From Candidatus Marinamargulisbacteria bacterium SCGC AG-410-N11 (GTDB lineage: Bacteria; Margulisbacteria; Marinamargulisbacteria; GCA-2716485; AG-410-N11), in the NCBI GenBank assembly GCA_003265895.1, contig QFBS01000005.1:1-55335 (forward strand): a stretch of 55,335 nt of DNA. Reading direction: 5' to 3'. The notes beneath the pieces are model-generated. The model saw only the letters and a list, made by a program, of their open reading frames with translations. It did not search any database and was not told the DNA's origin. The position numbers were made by a program, and so were the translations under genes. This document shows positions 26,115 to 35,900 of this stretch, one piece after another. How positions within the stretch are numbered: position 1 is the stretch's first letter; every line of letters starts with the position of its first letter.

Positions 26115-26855
26115 CTGAGTAACAAAGAAATAGATGTTGGAAAATTAAAGAGAGAAGATCAGGCTTCATTTAGTAGCTCACCTATTTCAGATGAGTTTAT
26201 AAATGAGTATATGCATATGGTACAAGCCACAGCATCGACTATAAGGTCAAAAGGTAGTTTGCCCCCAGGTATTGAATATGAAGATCTAATTAGTTGGGGA
26301 GTAGAAGGATTAATTAAAGCTAAAAAAAACTTTAAAGAAAATTCTGGCTCACAATTTAAAACGTATGCATTCTATCGGATTCGAGGAGAAATATTAGATA
26401 AAATTAGAGCTGAGTGGCAGTATAGAAATCCTTCAGATTATGAGTCTCATAGAAGAGAGTTAAGGAAAAAGATTGTTGAATTTGCTGAAGAGCAGTTAGA
26501 AAATATGGAGGGTGACCCAGGAACATTAGATGAAAAGTTAAATAAGTTAATAAATAACTCTGCAATGGCATATCTAATGACAAAAACAGATATAAACATT
26601 GTTTCTGAAAAAGAAGGTACTAGAAATCCTGAAATTGAATATGTTGATAAATCTCAAGAAGAGTTACTGGAAGAAATAAATAATTTGGAACCAGAGGAAA
26701 AAGAAATTATTGAATTATTTTACTTTCAAGATTTAAAACAGATCGAAATTGCAAAAAAATTAAAATATTCTAAAAGTAAAATTTGTAGATTACATAGTCA
26801 TGTATTAAGTAAACTAAAAATGAGACTAGAAAGAAGGCAAAAGTTAAATCAATGA
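26115..26855 (+). CDS. fliA: FliA-type (sigma-28) flagellar sigma factor
   Basis: Region 2 (LPPGIEYEDLISWGVEGLI, QFKTYAFYRIRGEILD) and region 4 (LEPEEKEIIELFYFQDLK, SKSKICRLHSHVLSKLK) are those of the FliA/WhiG group. The first ATG (26211) would cut into region 1.2/2.1 homology (DEFINEYMHMVQ) and has no ribosome binding site. The frame is open back to 26112, and CTG at 26115 lies eight bases after AAAGGA, giving 246 residues, a normal FliA length. I therefore propose a CTG start. The stop overlaps flgB (ATGA). No anti-sigma FlgM is seen in the window. Confidence 0.85.
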   Translation: MSNKEIDVGKLKREDQASFSSSPISDEFINEYMHMVQATASTIRSKGSLPPGIEYEDLISWGVEGLIKAKKNFKENSGSQFKTYAFYRIRGEILDKIRAEWQYRNPSDYESHRRELRKKIVEFAEEQLENMEGDPGTLDEKLNKLINNSAMAYLMTKTDINIVSEKEGTRNPEIEYVDKSQEELLEEINNLEPEEKEIIELFYFQDLKQIEIAKKLKYSKSKICRLHSHVLSKLKMRLERRQKLNQ

Positions 26856-27241
26856 CAAAAGTATTTTACGGGATAATTTTATGTTTGATTATATCAATTC
26901 CTTGTTTTGCTCAAGCAGACAATGTAATTGAGGATATTTTATATGATAGTTCTGCTTTTGAATTAGAAAAGGCTATAAAAGATTCTGCAAAAAAACACAT
27001 GATATACAGTTATAATATTTCAAACGCAGGAACCGAAGGCTTCGAACCAATTTTACTTCAGGAAGATGAACGAGAATTAATGAGTATGGTTCCCAAAGAT
27101 AGTGATTATTTTTCAAAAGTATTAATTGAGCATATGACAACAAAGATGGCTAGAAATAGTAGACGTCAAGCTGCTTTTTATGCAATTTATAGAAAAAAAA
27201 TAGATATTTATAAGCAAGTAGCTAGTTTAGGCAAAAAATAA
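26852..27241 (+). CDS. flgB: FlgB-type proximal rod protein with signal peptide
   Basis: The 129 residues match FlgB: a rod helix with the Asn signature (LEKAIKDSAKKHMIYSYNIS then NAGTEGFEP in place of NANTPGYK) and a C-terminal helix ending AFYAIYRKKIDIYKQV. Residues 1-20/22 are a clear signal peptide (VFYGIILCLIISIPCFA/QA), placing the rod helix after residue 30. Canonical FlgB starts with the rod helix and has no Sec signal. The mature form (about 108 residues) is on the short side. flgC starts five bases after the stop. Confidence 0.82.
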   Translation: MTKVFYGIILCLIISIPCFAQADNVIEDILYDSSAFELEKAIKDSAKKHMIYSYNISNAGTEGFEPILLQEDERELMSMVPKDSDYFSKVLIEHMTTKMARNSRRQAAFYAIYRKKIDIYKQVASLGKK

Positions 27242-27246
27242 CAGAA

Positions 27247-27708
27247 ATGATTAGAATAATATTAATTTTAATAGTAGCAGTAAGCTCTCAATTTTTTATG
27301 AGTCAAAAATTACTAGCGCAATCATTAGATGATGCGTTTATTGTTAATACCTCAGGGGTCTTAACACAGCGTATGAAAATGACCATCATTGCGCAGAATT
27401 TAGCTAATTTAATGACATTAAAGGATGAGGAGACTGGATTGCCCTATCAAAAGAAATATTTAGCACTAGAGGCTGTTAAAACCGGTGTAAAGGTTAAGGG
27501 TGTAGAACGAAGTACGGAACCATTCGGAAGATATTTTGATCCAGCGGCACCTCAAGCTGATGAAAATGGATACTTTTATTTACCAAATATTGATTTGCCT
27601 ACAGAAATGGTAAACCTTAAACATACGGAAGCTATGTTTGAAGCTAACGTTAATGCATTTAAATTAACAAAAACAATGTATCAAACAGCAACTGATTTAA
27701 TGAAGTAG
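27247..27708 (+). CDS. flgC: FlgC-type proximal rod protein with signal peptide
   Basis: The 153 residues follow FlgC closely: SGVLTQRMKMTIIAQNLANL, GLPYQKKYLALEAV, GVKVKGVERSTEPF, FDPAAPQADENGYFYLPNI and the C-terminal MVNLKHTEAMFEANVNAFKL. In front lies a signal peptide (IILILIVAVSSQFFMSQKLLA/QS, about 25 residues), absent from canonical FlgC. It directly follows flgB. Confidence 0.88.
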   Translation: MIRIILILIVAVSSQFFMSQKLLAQSLDDAFIVNTSGVLTQRMKMTIIAQNLANLMTLKDEETGLPYQKKYLALEAVKTGVKVKGVERSTEPFGRYFDPAAPQADENGYFYLPNIDLPTEMVNLKHTEAMFEANVNAFKLTKTMYQTATDLMK

Positions 27709-27732
27709 AGTGGTTTTTTCAAATAAAATTTA

Positions 27733-27741
27733 TGATATAAT
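27733..27741 (+). promoter_or_regulatory. Candidate extended -10 promoter before fliE
   Basis: TGATATAAT, a perfect extended -10 element, lies in the 65-base gap between flgC and fliE, and AGAGGA precedes the fliE ATG. It would allow fliE-fliF-fliG to be transcribed apart from the upstream genes. No good -35 is visible. Confidence 0.45.
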
Positions 27742-27773
27742 GAAAAAAACGCCCAAATCTATAGAGGAAAAAC

Positions 27774-28334
27774 ATGACACAAATAAATAAATTAGGTCAT
27801 TTAAATAACGCAATTGATGGAATGTCTAAAATACCTCAAAAGGTAAATTCTGATTCATTACCTTTTCAGCAATTGTTTAATGAAGCAATTGGTAATCAAA
27901 GTACTCAAATGAATATACAGCCATTATACAATATGAATCAACAAATTCCTTTTAACGAAAATGCTACTTTATTGGCTCAAAACTTTTCTGCAAATGAACT
28001 TGAAAAAGTTGAGCGGAGACCAAGGCAAGATCAAAGTAAAAAAGAGTCTGAAATGTTAAAAGCTGATAACGTTAATGAAATTGGTATTCAAGCTGGAAGA
28101 TTAGAGGTAACACCCTTTCAAATGTTTTTAGATAAAGCTGTCGAAGCATTAGAGAGTATTAGTGATCTAGAATTTAAAGTTAATGACCTAACAGAGCAGT
28201 ATGTTCAAGGAAAAGCATCCATAGATGAAGTCTCTATAGAGGCTACAAAGCTAAATTTAGCGGTATCGTTTGCAACGACAGTAATTACAACGGCATCTCA
28301 AACATTTATGGAAATAACAAAAATGCAAATTTAG
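27774..28334 (+). CDS. fliE: FliE-type hook-basal body protein with long N-terminal extension
   Basis: FliE joins the MS-ring to the rod. The C-terminal ~80 residues match: FQMFLDKAVEALESISDLE, a middle QGKASIDEVSIEATKLNLAV and the final TFMEITKMQI. The ~100 residues in front are Gln/Asn-rich and not part of the usual ~100-residue FliE. There is no signal peptide, so this component keeps the type III-substrate form. Gene order fliE-fliF-fliG is the standard one. Confidence 0.85.
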   Translation: MTQINKLGHLNNAIDGMSKIPQKVNSDSLPFQQLFNEAIGNQSTQMNIQPLYNMNQQIPFNENATLLAQNFSANELEKVERRPRQDQSKKESEMLKADNVNEIGIQAGRLEVTPFQMFLDKAVEALESISDLEFKVNDLTEQYVQGKASIDEVSIEATKLNLAVSFATTVITTASQTFMEITKMQI

Positions 28335-28361
28335 ATTTGCAAATAAAATAAGGATAAAATA

Positions 28362-29993
28362 ATGGCAGAAGAAGAATTTGATCTGGATGATGATTTAGAT
28401 TCAGATGTGAAGACAGAATTAGATGAGGGCGACTCATCAGACCAATCTAAAAATAAATCTCTTTTTAGTAAAAAGCGATTAATTATTTTTGGAATAGTTA
28501 TAAGTGTTCTCATTGTTGGAATTATCTTGTTTTTTTCATTTAGTGGAGAGTCTAGTAAGAAAAAAAATAAAAGAATAGCTCAGATGAAATATGATCAATC
28601 AGCTTTAACATTAATTGATAGCCAATCTGAAAATACTGATACTAAGAACCCTAAAAAAGATTCAAGTAAAAAACAAAAGAAAAAGAAAAAAGTAAAATAT
28701 GAAAAGTTATTTTCAGCGTTAACAGGATCCGACCCTCCTAAAATATTAAAAGAGCTTAGTTTTTCAGGTATTTTATTTAAGACAGAGCAATCAGGAAAAA
28801 ATATTTCAATTTTTGTTGAAACTGAAAAACTTGACGAAGCTCGTAATCTTTTAGCGATTAAGGGACTACCATCAGGGACTCCAAGTGGTTATGAATTATT
28901 AGATAACGCACAAACATTGGGTGTTACAGAGTTTGATAAAAGAATACGTTTCTTGCGAGCTTTATCTGGAGAGCTTGAAAAAGCCATCATAAAATTTGAT
29001 TCTATTCAAGATGCTAAAGTACAGATCGTATTACCAGAGCAGCGTCTTTTTTCAGTTGCACAACCACCTGTAACAGCATCTATCTTAGTAAGAAAAGTGT
29101 CTGATGATCCACTTACAGATGAAGTTGTTTATAGTATTATTCAATTAGTAGCTAACGCTGTGGAAAATCTACAGCCAGAAAATGTTTCTGTAATTGATAC
29201 TCAAGGAATTGTTGTTTCGGAAGGAATTTTTGAACGATTAGCTGCTAAAAAGCAACAGATTATAGATGAGAAAAAAGAAGAAGAATTTAAAAAAGAATTA
29301 CCAATTGGAAAGCCTATTATTCCAAATTATGAGAGTATTGAAAATTGGTATGCTTTAAAGAGTAATTTAGAAAGAGAGCTATCAGAAAAAATTACTAACC
29401 AATTAAACGGTGTAGGTGGCCTAGCATTAGGTTTATATAAAGTAAGTATTACATTAGATATCGGCCCATTAGAAAATGGTGAAATTGTAGATATTAAGCG
29501 ACAAACGGTGAGTATTATTGTAGATAGCATTAGTGATGACATTTACTTAGATGAAGAAACCAAGGCCGCAATATTTAAAACAGTTGCTGGTTCAATAAAC
29601 TATATTAAAGGAAGAGATGAGATAATTTTAACTCGAGCAGATTTTACATTGTTAACGGACGAAGAGAAAGAAAAAATAGAAGAAATTAAACGACGTCAGA
29701 AAAAAACTAACTGGAGCGGGATTTTCCTTTCAATACTGGGATTACTATCAATATTAGGTATTATATATGGCGTAGTAAGAATTATATTAAAACCAAAGAA
29801 GAAAGAAGTAACTCTTAAAGAAAAGGATGAGCCAAACTTTGATGATTTAAAAGAAGATATTTCAGAAGAAAAAGATATTCAAGAGATTAAGTCTATAGCT
29901 ACAAATAATCCTCAAGAGCTTGCTAATTTAATGGAGAGTTGGTTAAGTGAGGAGTCTACTTCAAATACTGAGGAAGAAGAGGTATTAACATAA
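28362..29993 (+). CDS. fliF: Flagellar MS-ring protein FliF
   Basis: The 543 residues have an acidic N-terminal tail (1-25), a first membrane segment (about 39-60), the YscJ/FliF ring-building domains (KLDEARNLLAIKGLPSG, YELLDNAQTLGVTEFDKRIR, LSGELEKAI, AKVQIVLPEQRLFS), a second membrane segment (about 450-475) and the C-terminal FliG-binding tail (NNPQELANLMESWLSEE). All essential parts for ring formation and FliG binding are present. AAGGA precedes the ATG; fliG begins directly after the stop. Confidence 0.96.
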   Translation: MAEEEFDLDDDLDSDVKTELDEGDSSDQSKNKSLFSKKRLIIFGIVISVLIVGIILFFSFSGESSKKKNKRIAQMKYDQSALTLIDSQSENTDTKNPKKDSSKKQKKKKKVKYEKLFSALTGSDPPKILKELSFSGILFKTEQSGKNISIFVETEKLDEARNLLAIKGLPSGTPSGYELLDNAQTLGVTEFDKRIRFLRALSGELEKAIIKFDSIQDAKVQIVLPEQRLFSVAQPPVTASILVRKVSDDPLTDEVVYSIIQLVANAVENLQPENVSVIDTQGIVVSEGIFERLAAKKQQIIDEKKEEEFKKELPIGKPIIPNYESIENWYALKSNLERELSEKITNQLNGVGGLALGLYKVSITLDIGPLENGEIVDIKRQTVSIIVDSISDDIYLDEETKAAIFKTVAGSINYIKGRDEIILTRADFTLLTDEEKEKIEEIKRRQKKTNWSGIFLSILGLLSILGIIYGVVRIILKPKKKEVTLKEKDEPNFDDLKEDISEEKDIQEIKSIATNNPQELANLMESWLSEESTSNTEEEEVLT

Positions 29994-30725
29994 ATGTATA
30001 CTGGTAAACAAAAAGCACAAATTTTATTATCCATTTTAGGGGATAATTCTACAGATATATTAAATTTATTATCTTCTGAGTCATCAAAGATATTAACCAC
30101 ACAAATAGGAGACTCTCCAAAACCAACACCAGAAGCAATCAGTGAACTTTTAGAAGAAGTTCAAAATTATATAGATAATGCGGATATGGGTAATGAGGAT
30201 GATTTTAAACTAGAAGATGAGTCAGAAGAAAATCAAGAAGATGAAGACCTAGAAGACGTAGAAGAAGTAGACATAGAAGAAGATGAAGACAAAGAAGAAG
30301 AGGAAGAGGAAGAGGAAGAGGAAGAGGAAGAGGAAGATCCTTTTAAACGTACCCCATCTGAGATTGCTGACATATTAATGCAGCAGTCACCACAAGTTAG
30401 ATCGTTTTGTTTATTAAAAATGGAAGAAACTATAAAAGATGAAATAATAACATTCTTTTCTGATCAAGAGAAAGAAGAAATTAATCTAAGAAAAGTAGAA
30501 GAGTTACCAATAACAGAAACAATTTATAATAACATAAAAGATATGATATATAATAAGACACAAGAAGAAATCGATGCCGAAAATGAAGATAATTCAGAAG
30601 ACGACGAAGAAGATAATGAAGATGAAGAGTTAAGTGATAATATTGAAGATGGTAACGAAATTAATGACGATATAAGTTCAGAGGATTCAAATAAAGAAAC
30701 GGAAGAAGATTTAGTTTCAGTTTAA
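29994..30725 (+). CDS. fliG: Reduced FliG-like protein lacking the torque domain
   Basis: The 243 residues start like FliG_N (YTGKQKAQILLSILGDNS ... EAISELLEEVQNYI), the part that binds the FliF tail. An acidic stretch (about 65-116) with a run of 14 or so Glu follows, then a short FliG_M-like helical segment (TPSEIADILMQQSPQ; the EHPQR motif for FliM contact is not recognisable), then a Glu/Asp/Asn-rich tail. Normal FliG is about 330-340 residues and ends in a helical C-terminal domain with the charged torque helix; nothing like it is present. The gene ends by a four-base overlap with convergent lnt, so no missing exon-like remainder follows in any frame. Confidence 0.75.
   Translation: MYTGKQKAQILLSILGDNSTDILNLLSSESSKILTTQIGDSPKPTPEAISELLEEVQNYIDNADMGNEDDFKLEDESEENQEDEDLEDVEEVDIEEDEDKEEEEEEEEEEEEEEDPFKRTPSEIADILMQQSPQVRSFCLLKMEETIKDEIITFFSDQEKEEINLRKVEELPITETIYNNIKDMIYNKTQEEIDAENEDNSEDDEEDNEDEELSDNIEDGNEINDDISSEDSNKETEEDLVSV
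30297..30337 (+). repeat. GAAGAG hexanucleotide repeat encoding poly-Glu
   Basis: Six perfect GAAGAG copies plus GAAGA lie in frame in the fliG-like gene (from about residue 102). Slippage by one unit would add or remove two Glu without a frameshift. Confidence 0.85.
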
Positions 30726-32161
30726 AATAGGGATGTAAATATTGATTTCTTTTCTATTAAATAAATATAACCTTGCAAAATTCCTTTTTGATTTAAACCT
30801 AAAGAGTGTGTAACTTTACCGTTATTGTCAATAATAGCTGATATACCTGTATTTGCAGATTGAATTAAGAAACGGTTAGTTTCTACAGCTCTAAATATAC
30901 TCATATTAAGGTGATATTGAGAGGCTGCCGAATTAAAAAACCAAGCATTATTTAAAACAACAAACAATAAATTTATATTATCTTTATTAATAGAAGCGTT
31001 GAAAAAATGAGGATATACTGATTCTAAGCATATTGCTCCTGAGAGACGAATATTATTAAACGTAAATAATTGATTATTAGTACCTGCCGTATAGTCTGAC
31101 CCTGGAATAATATTTTTCAGTCCAATAAATTGAAATATTGATTTAGCTGGCCAATATTCGCCAAAAGGTATAAGTTTTTGTTTAAAATAAAATTGTGATG
31201 GTTGGTTAGGAGAAATACTAATAATGGAGTTATAAAACTTTTTGTTTTTTAGAAAAGGAGTCCCAAATAATAAATGACAATTTAAAGATTTACTAAGTGA
31301 AAATAGTTTATTTTTAAAAACATCATTATTATAGTTTAATTGAGGTGTAATTGTTTCTGGCCAGAAAATGAGATCTGGTTTAATAGAAAAAACTTGATTT
31401 GTCATAGTTAAATAATCTTGTTTTAATTGAAGCCATTTATTTTTATTTAATTTATCTGATTGACTATGATTAGGTTGAACGATTGCTATTCTAATTTTAT
31501 TATTTTGCAATAGTTGATCATTCATTAATCGATGATGAGACCAAAAGGTAATAACCGCTATAAGAGATATAAATATTAATAGCTGTATATTAAATTGAGA
31601 CTTTTTAAATTCTTTATATTTAATAAATAAAATAATCTGTTTAAATATTAAATATAGAAGAAAATTGATAATAAGAATAAAAAGAGAAACTATATAAACA
31701 CTTCCAATAGATGCAAGTTGTACGATATATTTATTCATAGCCTGACTATAGCCTAAATTACCATGAGGATTACCAAACTGCCCATATGATTTAATTAATT
31801 CAAATAAAATCCATAATGGGAAAATAGCAAATAAATGTCGAAAAAGTCTAATGCTTAAGAATAAAAAGGCATAGAATAAAGATAAATAGAGACTATATAG
31901 AAACCATAAGAGAAAAATACTAAGGATGGTGGAAAATGGGACTAAAGATAAAATCCAATGATGTAAATATCCCATAAATATAAAGCCAAATAGGGTCCCT
32001 AAATAAAAAAAATCTCGTTTCCTTAAATTAAGTTTATTATCAATAATATAAAAAATAGGAATGAGAGAAAAATATATACACCAAAAAAAGATACTATTTG
32101 TATGAAAACCAATAGCTGTGATAAATGCCGAGATGATAACTAATAAACTGATATAGAACAT
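30722..32161 (-). CDS. lnt: Apolipoprotein N-acyltransferase
   Basis: An inner-membrane enzyme that adds the third acyl chain to lipoproteins. The 479 residues have about six N-terminal membrane segments and a C-terminal nitrilase-type domain. The expected catalytic triad is visible: Glu in LIFWPETITP, Lys in FKQKLIPFGEYWP and Cys in SGAICLESVYP. Its start lies inside the end of the lipoprotein gene (22-base overlap), linking it to the envelope operon from 39671 downward. Confidence 0.94.
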   Translation of the reverse strand: MFYISLLVIISAFITAIGFHTNSIFFWCIYFSLIPIFYIIDNKLNLRKRDFFYLGTLFGFIFMGYLHHWILSLVPFSTILSIFLLWFLYSLYLSLFYAFLFLSIRLFRHLFAIFPLWILFELIKSYGQFGNPHGNLGYSQAMNKYIVQLASIGSVYIVSLFILIINFLLYLIFKQIILFIKYKEFKKSQFNIQLLIFISLIAVITFWSHHRLMNDQLLQNNKIRIAIVQPNHSQSDKLNKNKWLQLKQDYLTMTNQVFSIKPDLIFWPETITPQLNYNNDVFKNKLFSLSKSLNCHLLFGTPFLKNKKFYNSIISISPNQPSQFYFKQKLIPFGEYWPAKSIFQFIGLKNIIPGSDYTAGTNNQLFTFNNIRLSGAICLESVYPHFFNASINKDNINLLFVVLNNAWFFNSAASQYHLNMSIFRAVETNRFLIQSANTGISAIIDNNGKVTHSLGLNQKGILQGYIYLIEKKSIFTSLF

Positions 32162-32937
32162 GATTGTATATAATTATCATAATTTTCAGATTGACCATTG
32201 ATAAAATAAGTTTGAAGTGATTTTACTCTAATAGTTCCAATTGAGTGGCCACCATCAACAAAGTATCCAGATGGATTTTCAGGGTTATTTGTATTTTTTT
32301 TAAGTAATAAAACATTAAAATATAGTCGTTCATAGGTCTTATTAGGATCAAATCCCAACAATTTACTATCTAAATAAAAGGTTATAACATTTTCCGATAT
32401 AGTCATTTGATTAACATAAAAACTAGTATCATAAACATATAGTTCATGAATAGATTGAATTTGTTCATCTGTAGAACCAGTATTAATAAAAGTGGTTTTA
32501 TTTTGAATAGATGATTGATGAAGTTTAATATCATTCATTTTCGAAGAATTTATAACTAAAAATTGATCCCACGAATTAAATATAGTGTCATAATAGTCAG
32601 ATTTTAAAAATTGATAAATAGATTTTTGTGAATCATTTAAAGATTCTTGATAACTTTTTGAAGTAAAATTAGGAAGTTTAAACATTTGAATTGGATACGA
32701 GGGTAGTGGGAGGTAATGATAATAGCTAAAGTCCTCAAAAAAATTAGGTGTTTTTAAACTAAGATTATTTTGTTTAGTAAATAGAAAAATACAACTATAT
32801 TGATTAAAATCAATCGGTTTATTAGTATCTAGTTTAATTTCAAGAATAATAGGTTTTACGGTATCAGAAACATTATTAGCGCAACTAATAATAAGCAGAA
32901 TGGCAGAAAATAATAATAGTCTTAACAAATTAATCAT
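32140..32937 (-). CDS. Unrecognised lipoprotein between lptD and lnt
   Basis: The 265 residues begin with a lipoprotein signal peptide (LLLFSAILLIISC/AN; Cys at about residue 19). The rest is Ser/Thr/Asn/Tyr-rich and predicted mainly beta. It overlaps lptD by eight bases and lnt by 22. Position suggests an envelope role, for instance an LptE-like partner of LptD, but I see no LptE sequence signature. Confidence 0.8.
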   Translation of the reverse strand: MINLLRLLLFSAILLIISCANNVSDTVKPIILEIKLDTNKPIDFNQYSCIFLFTKQNNLSLKTPNFFEDFSYYHYLPLPSYPIQMFKLPNFTSKSYQESLNDSQKSIYQFLKSDYYDTIFNSWDQFLVINSSKMNDIKLHQSSIQNKTTFINTGSTDEQIQSIHELYVYDTSFYVNQMTISENVITFYLDSKLLGFDPNKTYERLYFNVLLLKKNTNNPENPSGYFVDGGHSIGTIRVKSLQTYFINGQSENYDNYIQSCSISVY

Positions 32938-35900
32938 ATCTACTTTCTATACTCCCTTTAAATTTGCCTTGTAGCTCCCATTTATCTTTTGTTTTAATTA
33001 AATCTAATGGTTCATTCGGAAATGCGTTAAACGTGTATTTAAATGTTAAAACCTCTGCTTTTCTCGAATATGTAAATTCAATTTTTCGATGATGTTCTTC
33101 TTTTATTATAGAGTAGCTATTTTGTTCATAATATTTTACATCAAATCCTTGTGGTTTACCTAATAGTTCCGGAGGTTTTTCATAATTATAATTAATATTA
33201 AATCTCCATTTGTATAATTTCTTCAACCCAAATTTAATAGAAAAGCTAAAGTTAGAATTATTAACTTTACTAATTTTTTCATCTTTCCATACATTAGTAT
33301 CCAGATTTAAGTAATGGTTAAAATTGACCTCATCAATAAGCATAAATTTTAATATTTTATTGGATAAGTTAAGTTTTGCTTTTTTATTTTCAATAAATTT
33401 TAATTTAGTTCTAAATGAAGTATCTCTAAATCTATTGTTTACCAATACAGACTCTCCAAAGTTTAAATATTTTCCTGTTTTAATCATCATATTAAATCGT
33501 TTAGTAATATCATATTGTAATGATGTTTGCCAAACTCCCCATTTTTCTTTCTCTTTTTTAAAGTCATAACTCGTAGAGTTATTCCATTTTACATTAAAGT
33601 AAAACGGGAAGTATTTTAGTTTAGATTTTTGAAACTGATAGTTAATTTTTTCCGTTAGCTTATTAGATCCTGCTATAGTTCTCTTATTCAAAAATCGCTT
33701 AAATGGAGTTCCATTTTCAATAGGTGTATAAGAGCTAGAGTAAGAAGATTTAATAGTTAAGTAATGTTTTGTATACTTTAATTTCTTTTTTTTTCGTTTA
33801 TTTTTTTGTTTTGCGTTTCCTGTGACAAAAAATACGAATTTAGGAAGTTCAATTTTAGATGATTGAGACATTGATAGCGAAAGTTCATTTTGTTGATCAC
33901 CTTCACCTAGTTTATAGCCAGGAGTTTGAAACACCCACTGTGTAAATTTAGGTGAAATCGTAAACTTTGTTTTAAATGGCATTTTTTTTTCTCTTAAATT
34001 AAAAATTGGTATTTTAGTAAAAGACTTAGACATACTTTGTTTTAATATGTATGTATTAGGAACAATAGAAAAATCAACATCATTAGGAAATGGTTCAATT
34101 TTGGGATTAGGGTCAAGAGGATCAATTTTATTTATATCATAGGCATATTCACGATATCGAGCAATAGTAAGTTTAGTATTAAACGATAAACCTGAAATTT
34201 TTGGTTCTTGATATTTTTTTAAAAATCGAATGACTGATCTTTCATATTTTTTAAATTTTTTTGAGGAGAGCCCTTTTTTTAATTGTGAGTCTTTAACAGT
34301 AACTTCTGCCCAGTTAGTATCAAATTTTTTAATCCATCTTTTTTTTCCTATTAGGTTCCAAAGTTCTTCGCCCGGAGAAATATTTTTTTTTCGTTTATTT
34401 TTTTTCTTTGCTCTTTTATTTTGACTAATATTAGAAAAGTTAGGGGGATCCACGATTTGATTAGCAGTTCCTATTAATCTTTGATTTAAGACATTATTCG
34501 TCGTTGATTTTTCATTAATTAGAGATACCTGGTTTGTTAAGTTATTCAAAGAATCATAGTATTGTTGAAAGTTAAACGTAGTTGTTTTTTCAAAAATCTT
34601 ATTAAATTTATTAATAAATTTAGTTTTATTAACGTATCCAGGCTTAAAACGTTTGAAAAACTTATTTAGGTCTTTATCTTTTACTGAAAAATCCATATTA
34701 ATTTCGGGTAATTTATATAAAAATGAATTTTCTTTAATATCTGAAGTAACTCGGTCATTATCTAAGTCTTTCATATAACTTGTAAGAATATTTAAATTAA
34801 TTTTATTAAATAATGTCGTTGAAATTGAGTGTGATCCTTTTAAGCTAGTATTAGGTGCTGGATAGGTATTCTGATAGTTAAGTTCTTTATAATCTAAATT
34901 ACTTGAAAATTTAAAAGTAGATAAGTTTGAAGAAAAACTTGGATAGTTAAAATTATGTTTTAAATTTGCATCAATTGTTTTTCTTTTTGATAAAAAAGCT
35001 TCATTCTTGTTATAGTTCATACTAAAAATTTGGCTACCATTGTATGAACGAATAAAACCAGTACGAAGAGAGTGATTATTCCCTGTAAAGTTATGACTTT
35101 CTTTGATATTAAAGTTATATTTATTTCCAAGGTCATTATAAGTAAAGTCTCCATTTAAAAATTGAGAATAATTCTTAACACGACTATGTAAAGAATGATC
35201 AATGTTTTTTTCTTTGAAACTTGTTTTAATCGTAATAATATCTTTCCATTGATAACGATTTGAAAGCGAAAACATTTGGTTTTTTAAAGGCGCATAATCT
35301 TGTTCAAAGTTATAAAAATAATAATATAATTTCCCATCAAAGTTATTAAATTCATAAAAATGTCTAATACCTAAACCTAGAGAGCCTTTACGCCCTTCAT
35401 GCTTTTTTGCTTCAAACCAATCAACAAATATACTAGAATCCTTATTTTTTCCGATATGAGCGTAGTCAATTGTATTTTGAACAAACCAGCCCCATCCTCT
35501 TTCATTGTTTTTTTTCCCAATAGTTGGAAAATTCCAAACTCGTTTCCGTTTACCTAGTTTATAAGAATAAAAAGGGAGAGGGAAAATTTCTAAAAGTGGA
35601 ATAGGAGGCAAAAAGTTAAACGGAAAAAAAGTGAATTCATTATAAAGCCAAGCTCCATAAAGATTTATACGTTTATCAGGAAAATACTTAAACTTATAAG
35701 CTTTAATATAGTTATGGGGGTGATCTAACTCACATGTTGTTGCTAACCCCCAAATACCAGTTTTTAAATCTTTTTTATCTTCTAAAGATAAAGCTTTTAA
35801 ATATATGGTATTTGACTTATTTTCGTAAGGGTTTATTTTTAAAGTAATGTCTTCAATATTACCAATCTCATTATTTAAATCAAACTTAAAATAAGATACC

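Noticed and set aside
29994..30725. Frameshift as the cause of the shortened FliG-like protein
   Set aside because: No FliG_C-like sequence is found in other frames before or after the stop, and the convergent lnt gene begins at once.
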